Positions 53,801-62,226 of a DNA stretch of 64,000 nt are shown here, one piece after another. The stretch's first letter is position 1; each line of letters begins with the position of its first letter. The notes beneath the pieces are model-generated. The model saw only the letters and a list, made by a program, of their open reading frames with translations. It did no database searches and had not been told where the DNA came from. Position numbers and translations under genes: made by a program. The stretch lies in assembly GCA_021613375.1 (NCBI GenBank), contig CM038711.1:21319723-21383722 (forward strand), written 5' to 3'. This DNA comes from Megaleporinus macrocephalus. Taxonomy: Eukaryota > Chordata > Actinopteri > Characiformes > Anostomidae.

Positions 53801-56800
53801 TGTAAGTATTCTTAGTCGTGTTTTGTTTGCAGGCTTTGAATGCTTTAATGGCTGACTGTTGTTAAATAAATAAGCACCACACTACAGTGGATAAGATTAA
53901 TACTGGCAGTCTGATTGTGCCCCAGTTATACATCTCTCACTGTATCTGATTGGCCAGCAGGTCCAGAGGGTCTGTACTACTTCCAGGAGGGGAGTTTTCT
54001 GATTGGCACACTAGCCAAGCCGTGGCTGCAGGGTCCTGAACTGAGACTGCAGCAGCACTTTCGCTGGGTGCAACTGCGCTGGGACACTGAACCCCTCAAT
54101 GGCATGCTGGGGCGCCACCTCCGTAGAAAACTCCTACACAAGGTCAGCCTTCTTCCTTCCCTTTTCATTCTGCCCTATTTCTAAAGTTCTAGTGTTGGTT
54201 CTAATAATAACTGTATGTTTAGAGGTTGACACAATACATTTCATGTTAGATATGTTGCAGTATTTTGCTGTGACACCACTGACATCACTGTTGTTTCCAG
54301 ACTCAAGGTCAGTGCTGGGTTCGTGATGACCCTCTGCACAAAGCCCTCTCCTGGGTGTGTTTGGTCTGGCAGCAGCTTAACGGCTGCCTCTCACGCCTGG
54401 GGACCCCTGAGGCCCTCCTAGGCCCTCATGTCTTTCTGTCCTGTCCCGTTCAGCCAGAACAGACCCAAGCTATCGTTAAGTGAGTTCACATGACTTATAA
54501 ACTTCACCTTCATTCATTGCATTCATTGCGGCCCTGTTGTGTACTATTAGCAGTGTGTCAAAGCGTCTTAACCAATAGCCTTGATCTTCTACTGCTAGGC
54601 CAGAATGTCAGAAACCAAGCATTTCCTCTCTTCTAACAGTATGAATTCAACTCATGAAGGTATTGATAATTATCAAATGAGTGTTGTTAAAATAAGGTGG
54701 AACACTAAATTCACTAAACTCTAGGAGTGAACTTTCTCAGCTCTTTACTAGACAGTTTGATTACCTGGACACCTAAAAAATATCTTCACAGACATTTTTA
54801 TGACATAGTTATGTACATGATGGCCAATACCTCTTTTCACTTTTGTGACCTTATGCAGGTGGTTGGCTCGCCTGTGGAATGTGGTGGTTGTCCCGCGTGT
54901 TGAAGATGCTGTCATCTCCAGGGTAACAGCCAAACGCTCTCCTTCCCAGCGACGGTCTCCAAACAATAAGGGATTGAGCCCAGGGCAAAGGGCCGTGGTC
55001 CGAGCAGCTCTCAGCATCCTCTTGAACAAAGCGGTGCTGCAGGGCTGCCCATTAGCCAGATCAGGTACAATACCAATGCACTATATATAATTTATTGGGC
55101 TTCAGTAACATCTTTGTTTTTGAACATGTGAGATGTTTATCTACGTTTTATGGGGTCAGCTAAAATCATCTGGTGATTCATCTCATGTTTGTGGTATTAT
55201 AGGTGTAATGCAACTTTTCTTTTGCATTTTTTTCTTTTAGAGATTGAACGGCTCTTGCCAGAGTTTCGGGGTGGATGTTTTCCGCTCTCCTCCATTAGCT
55301 CCTCTTATAGAAAAGGTGGGAGAAAAGGACGTGATAGTGGTGCATGGAGGCGATCCAATACCAGTCCACGAAAGAAAGGAAGTCCTGCTTCTGGGAGATC
55401 CACCTGTAGCTCCTTGCGAGAAGGTCAGCGAAGACCTGTAATTCCAATAGAACATTATTTCTAATAGTTGACATAAGGTGTTGTTTGTACCCAGTTCTTG
55501 AAAAGTAAGTGTATATTGTTGTTTATGCAGATGGGTGACAAATAAAAGGCAAAAACAGCATTACGTCAGAGTCCATATAACAGCAAAGCACTGGCAGGTG
55601 ACATAAAAGGCAAATCCATATAAGCAGTCAGGAGACTAAGCAAGGGTTCTGACAGGCATTAGAAAGGATGGAGCTTGAAAAAAACCAGTACCACGTGGGC
55701 CCAGGAGGGGGTGGTATGTGACACCTAACTTGTCATAGCACAGCACGTGCTACCCTGGGAGGAGGAAGGACGCCTGAGGCAGGAGTGACGTCTGTAGCAA
55801 ACATTTTACATTTTAATTTGCACACAGTTTACACACGTAAACCAAATGAAACAAAACCAAACCTGGCCACCTCTCTGACTTCAGGCATGGCTTTTCAGTC
55901 CTTCTCACACCCGAGCTATTTAGCTCATCATTACTTTTGTTGGTGCTGCTCGGTCCTCCTACTTTGTCTTCCTACTTGAGGCGCTTGTTGACAAGGCTCA
56001 AGGCTGCCTTCCCCCGCTCGTTCATGTGGTTGTCGTCTGTGCCTATGGGTCAGTTGGACTTGTACTGTGTTTCAGTAAGGCATTGGGCCACCACAAGCAG
56101 CCAGTACAACTTCAAAAATAATATATATATATATTCATAATCTTCCTCTATGTTTAAATGGGTTAAGATCTGGTGACTGCAAAGATCTTTGTCATACATA
56201 TCAATCCATTCATGCCCTGTGTATGGGGGAATTGTCATCCTAGAAGGGTCAGCTCCAATGAAGATAGAAATGTTTTAGCGTAGGATAAAGGCAGTCAGTC
56301 AGAATAATAATTTGTGTGCAGTCTCCCTTTCTTTTAACAAGCGGATCCAGTCCTTGCCAGCAGAAGACCCTCTCAAAATAATACAAAAATTGTAGGAATC
56401 AAGCCTTTAGGCCTGTAGTGTCTTTGTGTACAGTTGCTTTTCTGTTGTCCTTACATAGTGCACTAATGCATTATGGCCATTGTATGTGCATATTTAACCT
56501 AAAGTTACTAATTTAAATAAAAATGCAGTCGTAACAGTCACTGTTCTTAATGAAACTCTAGCCAGTCAAACTTGCCTGTGACTGAAACTCCCTTGTTTTG
56601 TCTCCTTTAGTTTGTCACCTCTCTGTAGTTCACCATATATTAATCAGACTTGGCGCTGAATAGGAGTGAGAGTAACACCATGCCGTCTTTTCACTCTTCA
56701 GGGTCTGTGGCCAATTCAGATGTCCACTTAATGACAAATGTCAGTCATCCCAGGTTTGTTTTCTTAAACTGTGCATGCCAGCTGTATTGCCACCAGCAGA

Positions 56801-58357
56801 GGGCACCGTTAGTTCAGAGACAAGCAGTGCGGCATTTTGGGTTATTCAGTGATGGGCTTCATGGGCCTGGCTGTAATGTAGCAGACCTCATTGTGTTGTT
56901 GTAGTGATGTTCACTGTTGTACATGCTCCTTCAGGCTCAGCAGTGGAGACTCGGTTGGTCTGTCTTTTTGCTCCGATGATGAAAGCGATCTGATCAGGGA
57001 ACTGCAGACCATGTGCTCCAGCAAATCTGAGCCGGACATAAGCAAGGTGATTTGATCTTCCGTTCTGTACACGTTGTTAAAAGGTTATATATTTGTTTGT
57101 CCCAGTAAAAGGGCGCACTCAGATTATACAACAGCCTACAAACATTTTTAACAGTTCTGTCATGAATGTAGGTTTGGTGGGTTTTGCTCAGAAAAATACT
57201 TCCTAATAAAATCAAGGAAACTACTTGGATTTGTAAGACTAGGCGTATCCGTTTATGGAACATTCATTTCCTCTTTCACATGTGCTGCAGATTGCTTTGT
57301 CCCAGGGGGACTTCATCATGCTCCCCAGCTTGAGTCGACCCACGCCGCAAAGGAAAGATGAGCAGAGCTACCCTAGGCTCCAGTCACAGGCCAGCAGAAC
57401 AGAGAGCGGTGTGGAGACTGCGAAGCCTCCACCGCAGCAGGTAAAATCAGACTCTAGAGCAGACGTGTCAGACGAAACTGCCCCAGCACTGCAGTTTAAT
57501 GTCTTTCCTAAATTGTGTAGTCCATCCTTGTCACTAATAGCAACCGAGCTTTATAACTACAGATGGATATATAGAACCTTTCTAGAAGAATAATACTGAA
57601 ACATCTTAGTTAAAATATTCACTGAACTAAAAACAAAAAAGCTTACATTTTATGCATCTGATAGTTTAGTCGATTTAATGATTTGCTTTTGTGCTTTTGA
57701 CTTATATCAGCTGCTTGGGACCTGCCATTCTCAGCTGCTGTCACATCGGAGTAGATGTATGTTCAAATGACAAAGCACAGCCCTATTCATGACTGTTTGC
57801 TTGTGCTAGAGAAGTTTGCAGTGCTCCAACCATCCAGGACCTGAATTTGACACTCGCTGTTCTAGAGCTTCCGTCTAGCATATGAAAATATTTACAGACA
57901 CCACTGAAGTGATCTGGCTGTATCTGCTGTGAGGCAGATACACACACCATTCAGCTTGTAATGATATTTTGAGAATAGCACATACGTAGCACTGAATGAT
58001 CTAATGAATTGTTCACAGATTGACAGTAGTCATTCAGCAGGCAGCCACACCTCCCCTCGGCGTGCAGCTAGACCCAGGTCTCAGCTACCAGTCCCCAGCA
58101 GCAGGGGGCTCCAGCAAACACTCAGCAGCACCAATCAAAACACAACCCATAGCTCCACCATGAACAGCAGCAACAGCAACAGCAGCAGCAGCAGCCGTTT
58201 GTCCCAAACCCACAGAAACGCCCCGAGCAGAGCCCACATGAGCAGCAGAACAAGGCAGGCTCTACCCAACAACAACAACAACAGAACCAACCAATCAGAG
58301 GAAGAGATCTGGATCCTGAACTCCAACTCACATGAAAACTACAGTAACCATGAATAG
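14067..58357 (+). CDS. cttnbp2: CTTNBP2, cortactin-binding protein 2, complete, 23 coding exons
   Basis: Whole coding span from ATG to stop; the exons are listed separately. The joined exons total 4836 nt, coding for 1611 residues, with every boundary GT-AG and every phase matching. Domains in order: CortBP2 N-terminal domain and coiled coil (about residues 35-276), Pro/Ser-rich disordered region with [10 protein letters not shown] at 495-504, ankyrin repeats (about 640-885), a NAV-like degenerate P-loop region (about 975-1330), and a basic Ser/Asn-rich tail ending at 1611. In mammals the protein binds cortactin and microtubules and stabilises dendritic spines. The 23-exon structure and length agree with my recollection of the human gene. 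The first in-frame ATG is used; an in-frame TAA at 13992-13994 closes the frame upstream. Paralogue CTTNBP2NL lacks ankyrin repeats, so it is excluded. Its downstream neighbour, CFTR, is convergent. Confidence 0.96.
15300..15660 (+). repeat. LTR-like patch in intron 1
   Basis: TTTTAAAAGCCCGAGGC (TATA-like) about 95 bp before GGCAATAAATCTCTG (poly(A)-signal-like), in a GC-rich block unlike its flanks. The spacing recalls the U3-R of an LTR. No ends or target duplication identified. Confidence 0.25.
15667..15817. mobile_element. Small MITE-like element with GGGGTGG ends
   Basis: It begins GGGGTGGGCAATTCC and ends, in reverse complement, GGGGTGGACGATATGG. TTT flanks both sides. 151 bp, AT-rich interior with ATATAT. 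Confidence 0.5.
16768..16790. other. Perfect 9-bp stem hairpin
   Basis: AAGAGTGGT, loop TTAAG, ACCACTCTT. Intronic, function unknown. Confidence 0.6.
17720..17827 (+). CDS. cttnbp2: CTTNBP2 exon 2, residues 28-63
   Basis: Acceptor TTTCAG, donor AGG|GTGAGT, 36 codons, phase 0 at both ends. It encodes the start of the CortBP2 domain, including the segment [17 protein letters not shown], nearly identical to the human protein. It is separated from exon 3 by an intron of about 17.8 kb. Confidence 0.95.
20649..20670. other. Perfect 22-bp palindrome
   Basis: TTTGGGGCAAA followed by its exact reverse complement, no spacer, next to a CT-rich and an A-rich stretch. Could be cruciform-forming. Function unknown. 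Confidence 0.7.
24481..24536. repeat. (TA)n microsatellite
   Basis: TA-rich run that abuts the truncated end of the hAT-like copy. Confidence 0.85.
24537..24650 (-). pseudogene. BED zinc finger remnant of a ZBED/hAT transposase
   Basis: On the - strand: [20 protein letters not shown] then NTTNLIRH, a stop, and VHHAAEYS. The C-x2-C, NTTNLIRH and later H are the BED finger pattern of hAT transposases and ZBED proteins. One in-frame stop, and no catalytic core nearby. Confidence 0.65.
24537..25009 (-). mobile_element. hAT-like element, truncated copy 1
   Basis: The reverse complement of this segment matches the 5' half of 27362-28292 (GGATCGAT, GGCGTTAAACAAATGAGCC, GAACCGCTAG, ACTAAAGCAGCGAC, CATTTAACACTACTAATC). 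It stops at GAATACAGTG, where a TA microsatellite begins. The terminal repeat is recognisable near 25009. Confidence 0.75.
25017..25094. repeat. (TA)n microsatellite, about 78 bp
   Basis: Pure TA run directly outside the hAT-like end. Confidence 0.95.
25188..25212. repeat. (CA)n microsatellite
   Basis: Short pure CA run. Confidence 0.9.
26113..26158. repeat. (GT)n microsatellite
   Basis: Pure GT run of about 46 bp in intron 2. Confidence 0.95.
26711..26830. repeat. Dispersed repeat with GCGATAAACGATAA motif
   Basis: GGCCTGAGCGATAAACGATAA and ATTATCGCGATAAACAATATT resemble a common fish repeat in which GATAA and its complement alternate. The right boundary is unclear. Confidence 0.35.
27362..28292 (+). 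mobile_element. hAT-type DNA transposon, 931 bp, with 8-bp target duplications
   Basis: It begins TAGAGATGG and ends CCATCTCTTA, an inverted pair with one extra base. The same octamer ATATAAAG lies directly outside both ends (27354-27361 and 28293-28300), the 8-bp duplication expected for hAT. GATCGG/CGATCG motifs cluster at both ends. The region 27690-27785 carries a worn version of the BED finger seen in copy 1 (KTKTFNTTN) with stops. No transposase core, so non-autonomous. Confidence 0.85.
28885..28998 (+). repeat. 3' end of a LINE/SINE-type retroelement
   Basis: GTAACCCCATGAATTTCCCC, then GTGGGACTAATAAAGG and ATTATCTTAAGG is the usual 3' tail of teleost L2/CR1-type elements and the SINEs that share it. 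5' truncated; upstream boundary not seen. Confidence 0.5.
29058..29088. repeat. (CAGT)n microsatellite
   Basis: Tetranucleotide run of about eight units. Confidence 0.9.
31645..31690. repeat. Exact tandem duplication, 21-bp unit
   Basis: The same 21-base unit (starting GGAAGGATTT, ending TTCACCAA) at 31645-31665 and 31670-31690 with a CTGT spacer; period 25. Confidence 0.9.
34100..34378. mobile_element. MITE-like element with TAGGGTTGTAA ends
   Basis: The left end is TAGGGTTGTAATGATTAA; the right end in reverse complement is TAGGAGTGTAACATAGC. 279 bp, AT-rich, non-coding. No clear target duplication. Confidence 0.5.
35582..35806 (+). CDS. cttnbp2: CTTNBP2 exon 3, residues 64-138
   Basis: Acceptor CCATAG, donor AGG|GTATGG, 75 codons, phase 0. 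It encodes the conserved core of the CortBP2 N-terminal domain, with [11 protein letters not shown] and [20 protein letters not shown], and the start of the coiled coil. A GT microsatellite begins about 10 bp after the donor. Confidence 0.97.
35816..35844. repeat. (GT)n microsatellite beside the exon 3 donor
   Basis: GT run starting about 10 bp after the splice donor. Confidence 0.9.
36768..37110. repeat. Possible Tc1-like fragment
   Basis: CTGTGCAAAAGTCATAGGCAC resembles the end of a widespread fish DNA element (CTGTGCAAAAGTCTTAGGCAC). The other end was not found; right boundary is a guess. Confidence 0.3.
39871..41323 (+). CDS. cttnbp2: CTTNBP2 exon 4, coiled coil and proline-rich region, residues 139-623
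   Basis: The large central exon (1453 nt). Acceptor TGCCTAG, donor CAG|GTAAAC, leaving one base of a Gly codon. Residues 139-276 are a Glu/Arg/Gln-rich coiled coil with [11 protein letters not shown], as in human. After it comes a low-complexity Ser/Pro region. [11 protein letters not shown] and the SH3-ligand-like [10 protein letters not shown] (495-504), followed by [10 protein letters not shown], match human CTTNBP2; this is the type of motif expected to contact the cortactin SH3 domain. The exon is much more GC-rich than its surroundings. Reading through the donor keeps the frame open to 41472. Confidence 0.97.
41396..41854. mobile_element. MITE just inside CTTNBP2 intron 4
   Basis: The left end is TAGGGTTGGGCGACGTTTTAA; the right end in reverse complement is TAGGTTTGGGCGACTTGAAAC. 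459 bp, AT-rich, non-coding. No clean target duplication. It carries a + strand AATAAA at 41694-41699. Confidence 0.7.
41694..41699 (+). terminator. Candidate intronic poly(A) signal
   Basis: AATAAA in the MITE, 222 nt after the stop codon that ends the exon 4 read-through frame. Use is inferred. Confidence 0.35.
44389..44595 (+). CDS. cttnbp2: CTTNBP2 exon 5, first ankyrin repeats
   Basis: Acceptor CTCACAG, donor ACAG|GTATGA, phase 1 to 1. The split Gly codon joins to GWCPS, as human [22 protein letters not shown] is the first ankyrin repeat and [12 protein letters not shown] begins the second (residues 623-692). Confidence 0.95.
44761..44860 (+). CDS. cttnbp2: CTTNBP2 exon 6, ankyrin repeats
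   Basis: Acceptor CTGTAG, donor CATGG|GTGAGC, phase 1 to 2. It finishes ankyrin repeat 2 ([17 protein letters not shown]) and starts repeat 3 ([15 protein letters not shown]). The intron before it is only 165 bp. Confidence 0.95.
45328..45478 (+). CDS. cttnbp2: CTTNBP2 exon 7, ankyrin repeats
   Basis: Acceptor CTTGTAG, donor ACT|GTAAGT, phase 2 to 0. It encodes [12 protein letters not shown] and [20 protein letters not shown] then [13 protein letters not shown], aligned with human LLEAGTNRSVKTT. Residues about 725-775. Confidence 0.95.
47185..47394 (+). CDS. cttnbp2: CTTNBP2 exon 8, ankyrin repeats
   Basis: Acceptor CTACAG, donor AAG|GTGATT, 70 codons, phase 0. It encodes [20 protein letters not shown], a linker shorter than human, then [20 protein letters not shown], matching human [20 protein letters not shown]. 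Residues 776-845. Confidence 0.96.
47557..47674 (+). CDS. cttnbp2: CTTNBP2 exon 9, last ankyrin repeat
   Basis: Acceptor TTTCAG, donor CTTG|GTGAGT, phase 0 to 1. It encodes KCLEALC and then [20 protein letters not shown], almost identical to human, which closes the ankyrin block (residues 846-885). Confidence 0.96.
48737..48997 (+). CDS. cttnbp2: CTTNBP2 exon 10
   Basis: Acceptor CTGTCAG, donor ATAG|GTAACC, phase 1 to 1. It encodes about 87 residues opening DCYRVVVQV, with [20 protein letters not shown] corresponding to human [20 protein letters not shown]. The exon is GC-rich, and less conserved than its neighbours. The fold is unknown to me; a small domain between the ankyrin block and the P-loop-like region. 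Confidence 0.93.
48998..50661 (+). other. CTTNBP2 intron 10
   Basis: 1.66 kb. Its one notable feature is a C-run/CA repeat at 49904-49945. Confidence 0.8.
49904..49945. repeat. C7-8A minirepeat followed by (CA)n
   Basis: Three blocks of C separated by single A, then a CA run; could form G-quadruplex structure on the - strand. Confidence 0.8.
50662..50757 (+). CDS. cttnbp2: CTTNBP2 exon 11
   Basis: Acceptor ATTGCAG, phase 1 to 1. It encodes [16 protein letters not shown] then RISILLKG, aligned with human GQSFAQSPWDFMRKNK and ITVLLSG. The donor GTGCTA is weak compared with the other introns. Placement is fixed by homology and phase. Confidence 0.9.
51110..51215. repeat. Dispersed repeat with ATCGGATT / GTCTGAACGG motifs
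   Basis: GAAAATCGGATTCATATGTG and CTGTCTGAACGGTCTGATTC recall a fish repeat built from ATCCGATCTG/TCTGAATGG phrases, possibly the same as 60480-60845. Confidence 0.3.
51454..51533 (+). CDS. cttnbp2: CTTNBP2 exon 12
   Basis: Acceptor TGTCAG, donor CTG|GTACGA, phase 1 to 0. It encodes [20 protein letters not shown] then QNYVRL, aligned with human SMIPLQMMQNYLRL. Confidence 0.94.
51790..52375 (-). mobile_element. Decayed Tc1/mariner-like element, internally deleted
   Basis: One end has AGTTGGGAAGTTGTGCAAAA and AAATAAAAACAGAATGC; the other has TTTGGTTTTGGGACAATAG. Internal phrases (GAAAATAGTACAAAGACAA, TGCTTACAGAGATTTCTCC, GGTGAACCCCTCCACCACTT) belong to the common fish Tc1-like family also present at 62655-63480. 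No intact transposase. Confidence 0.6.
52723..52809 (+). CDS. cttnbp2: CTTNBP2 exon 13, degenerate Walker A region
   Basis: Acceptor CAACTAG, donor AGG|GTAAGA, 29 codons, phase 0. It encodes [20 protein letters not shown], aligned with human [20 protein letters not shown]. The FHGxEGS stretch sits where a P-loop would be but has no GKT/S, so nucleotide binding is not expected (inference). Confidence 0.95.
53162..53261 (+). CDS. cttnbp2: CTTNBP2 exon 14
   Basis: Acceptor TTGTAG, donor TGTG|GTAAAA, phase 0 to 1. It encodes [20 protein letters not shown] then [14 protein letters not shown], aligned with human HRQMAAGFSCEIVRAEVDAG and FSKEQLLDLFIS. Confidence 0.94.
53414..53569 (+). CDS. cttnbp2: CTTNBP2 exon 15, Walker B-like strand
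   Basis: Acceptor CTCAG, donor CATG|GTGAGA, phase 1 to 1. [19 protein letters not shown] corresponds to human IIIILENLEKSSLSELLRDF, the position of a Walker B strand without the usual Asp-Glu pair. Then comes LEALENRGS as human LAPLENRST. Confidence 0.94.
53961..54142 (+). CDS. cttnbp2: CTTNBP2 exon 16
   Basis: Acceptor CCAGCAG, donor AAG|GTCAGC, phase 1 to 0. [20 protein letters not shown] and [15 protein letters not shown] match human [20 protein letters not shown] and [15 protein letters not shown]. One of the best conserved exons. Confidence 0.97.
54301..54479 (+). CDS. cttnbp2: CTTNBP2 exon 17
   Basis: Acceptor TTTCCAG, donor TTAA|GTGAGT, phase 0 to 2. [20 protein letters not shown] then [10 protein letters not shown] aligns with human [20 protein letters not shown] and GPKYFLSCPV. 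Confidence 0.96.
54859..55064 (+). CDS. cttnbp2: CTTNBP2 exon 18
   Basis: Acceptor TATGCAG, donor TCAG|GTACAA, phase 2 to 1. [20 protein letters not shown] and then [20 protein letters not shown] align with human MSKLWNGVIAPRVQEAILS and [20 protein letters not shown]. This closes the globular C-terminal region. Confidence 0.96.
55241..55423 (+). CDS. cttnbp2: CTTNBP2 exon 19, basic tail
   Basis: Acceptor CTTTTAG, donor GAAG|GTCAGC, phase 1 to 1. [19 protein letters not shown] then [15 protein letters not shown] aligns with human FKGGSFPLSIVSSYN and SGAWRKVNTSPRRKSG. Ser/Arg/Lys-rich, probably disordered. Confidence 0.94.
56702..56753 (+). CDS. cttnbp2: CTTNBP2 exon 20, short and variable
   Basis: Acceptor CTTCAG, donor CCCAG|GTTTGT, phase 1 to 2, the only spacer found that restores phase between exons 19 and 21. 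It encodes about 17 residues ([17 protein letters not shown]), about half the human counterpart and not clearly similar to it. Support is from splice sites and phase only. Confidence 0.65.
56935..57046 (+). CDS. cttnbp2: CTTNBP2 exon 21
   Basis: Acceptor CTTCAG, donor AAG|GTGATT, phase 2 to 0. [20 protein letters not shown] then PDISK aligns with human SDDEADLVKELQSMCSSKSE and SDISK, a conserved acidic helix in the disordered tail. Confidence 0.96.
57291..57440 (+). CDS. cttnbp2: CTTNBP2 exon 22
   Basis: Acceptor CTGCAG, donor CAG|GTAAAA, 50 codons, phase 0. It follows ...DISK with IALSQGDF (human IADSRDDL). The rest is Gln/Arg/Ser/Pro-rich and little conserved. Confidence 0.88.
58019..58357 (+). 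CDS. cttnbp2: CTTNBP2 exon 23, terminal exon with stop codon
   Basis: Acceptor TTCACAG, stop TAG at 58355-58357. It encodes 112 residues rich in Ser, Asn and Gln with runs of five Ser and five Asn from AGC/AAC repeats. QLPVPSSRG is like human FLPVPRSK, and [13 protein letters not shown] like human EENWNLHKNE, so the protein end is conserved in place. Confidence 0.93.
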   Translation: MDSSHSAGSHTSPRRAARPRSQLPVPSSRGLQQTLSSTNQNTTHSSTMNSSNSNSSSSSRLSQTHRNAPSRAHMSSRTRQALPNNNNNRTNQSEEEIWILNSNSHENYSNHE

Positions 58358-58880
58358 AACCTCCCTTTCCGACCCCGTATCCTTACTCTGTAAACTCTCT
58401 CCACATTGTGAAGTTATGTTACTGACAGCCTTTTAGTATTTATACATGTTGTCCATACTTGTCACACTATATTACCTTGTGTATTTGGGGACCATAGTTT
58501 ATTATACTTCACTGTTGAGCTATTAAGTTTGAAAGTAAAGAGTGTCAGAGGAAGTAGCCTAGGAAGGCTAATGAAAGACGCGCTTTGTCAGCTTTTGCCT
58601 TTTAGGTAAAAATATGGTGGATCAAAGGAAAAGCAGACAAGGTTTTTGCTATTACGTATTTTAAAACAAATATTTTATGTTTTAAATAGTTGGAAGGTTT
58701 GTTTTAAATATTGTTGAAATAATCAGGGTTTTACCAAATATGTGTAAATAAAAAAATGGGAACTTAAATGTTATATAGACTAGTGTATGTGGTATTGCGC
58801 TTGTACATTGATGAACCTAAAAGAGAAAAAGAAACTGTACATAGTGTTTGTAATATTAAAGTTTGGTTGATATTTTTCAC
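58358..58880 (+). other. cttnbp2: CTTNBP2 3' untranslated region
   Basis: AT-rich sequence after the stop with no other gene. Candidate poly(A) signals are AATAAA at 58747-58752 and ATTAAA at 58855-58860. The end is estimated as about 20 nt past the second signal. Confidence 0.6.
58747..58752 (+). terminator. Poly(A) signal AATAAA for CTTNBP2
   Basis: Canonical hexamer 390 nt after the CTTNBP2 stop. A second variant, ATTAAA, follows at 58855-58860, close to a T/G-rich stretch. Confidence 0.55.
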
Positions 58881-60055
58881 TTGTTTCAAAGTGAACTGAA
58901 TGTGGCAATAAGTAAAGTCATTGGAAACACAGGTTACTTTCTTTGTCTGTAAAAGCCATACTGAGTAGTTGCAGTTATCCATAGGATGCGTGCGGAGTCT
59001 TGCTTGAACTCTGACCCTGCATAATAGCCACCCCTGAAATTGAAGGGAACACTCATTTCATTTCTGATTAGTTGTTCTTCTGTAATAAACACTTAGGATA
59101 ATCGAGTATTATTTGAAACTCACCGTTGTTTATATGTATAGAAGATATTATAGTCAACCACTGATGTTGAATTGTAAGATAGTCGTCTGATGAGGTTCAG
59201 AGAACTGTCCTGTTTCCTCCCAGCACAATTAAAAATGCACTGTTATCCCAACCGTCACCTCAACCCTGGCTTTTTTTCCCATAAAGTATCCCAGCTTGTG
59301 CTCCAGTGCTATATGCCTACACTGTAAGTTATTTTGAATTAAAAATATAATCAACAAATGGGTCTGATTAGCAAGTGTTCTTCTAAAAACTAGGGCAGAA
59401 TATGCAGGAAGGGGCCGCTTGAGATTATCATCCAAGTACCTTTTGCTGTATTCATGTTTGGCTCTACCAAGATCAAGCAAGCATGAGTGAGAACAGTCAT
59501 ATCAAAAAATATCCCATGTTTACAAAAACACTGTTTATCTATTTACATTTAAGCAAAACATTTTTCATTCCATTTTGTGCCTAATTTGTGCATAGTTCCA
59601 TGAAATTCCTAAATAAAAAATAAAAGGAAAAAAGTACTGCTTTCCAGATATGTGATTTACATAAGAGAAAAGCAATGTCATGGACAACTGTGGTCGCACA
59701 TAGACTCAATAAGTTAGAAAGAAGATCTACAGCTTTATATAGCTGTACTGAGCTGTACATGGTGCAGGACACAGAATGACTTATAAAAGTGTCTTTTTTT
59801 TCCTACACAGTATTTGCTTGTTCTGCTCCCTCTTCAGAAAGTGTAGTACCTTTAAGTTACTGCACATATAATTTACTACAAATATAAAAATTGTCCGACT
59901 TTTCTGTTGTACCACGATCTTAACCAAGTTCATAAGTCCTCCTTCGTCACTTTTTCAAATGTGAAACGTGTGCCTGTTGGACAGCATTACAGGTTGCAAG
60001 TAGGCTGGATTTTGGATTGAGCTCATGTAGGTAGAGTCTCTTTACAGTCTCTGGC
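58881..60055. other. Space between the convergent genes; CFTR 3' UTR
   Basis: Only about 1.7 kb separates the two stop codons. The right part is expected to be CFTR 3' UTR on the - strand. I found no - strand AATAAA or ATTAAA here; the closest is a TATAAA variant near 59733. One + strand AATAAA occurs near 59083. No other gene seen. Confidence 0.6.

Positions 60056-62226
<2,171 letters not shown>

Larger units (their letters stand above)
50758..53960 (+). other. CTTNBP2 introns 11-15
   Basis: Introns at 50758-51453, 51534-52722, 52810-53161, 53262-53413 and 53570-53960. Intron 12 holds a Tc1-like remnant. Intron 11 begins with a tract of CCCAACC/CCCGACCC motifs (50793-50850). Confidence 0.75.
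54143..58018 (+). other. CTTNBP2 introns 16-22
   Basis: Introns at 54143-54300, 54480-54858, 55065-55240, 55424-56701, 56754-56934, 57047-57290 and 57441-58018. Intron 19 has a partly duplicated phrase (AAAAGGCAAA with CCATATAA, about 55545-55625) and a TA run at 56119-56136. Confidence 0.75.

Noticed and set aside
58122..58331. A Cys/Leu-rich - strand frame opposite exon 23
   Set aside because: Antisense of AGC/AAC triplet repeats, which read as Cys or Leu runs.
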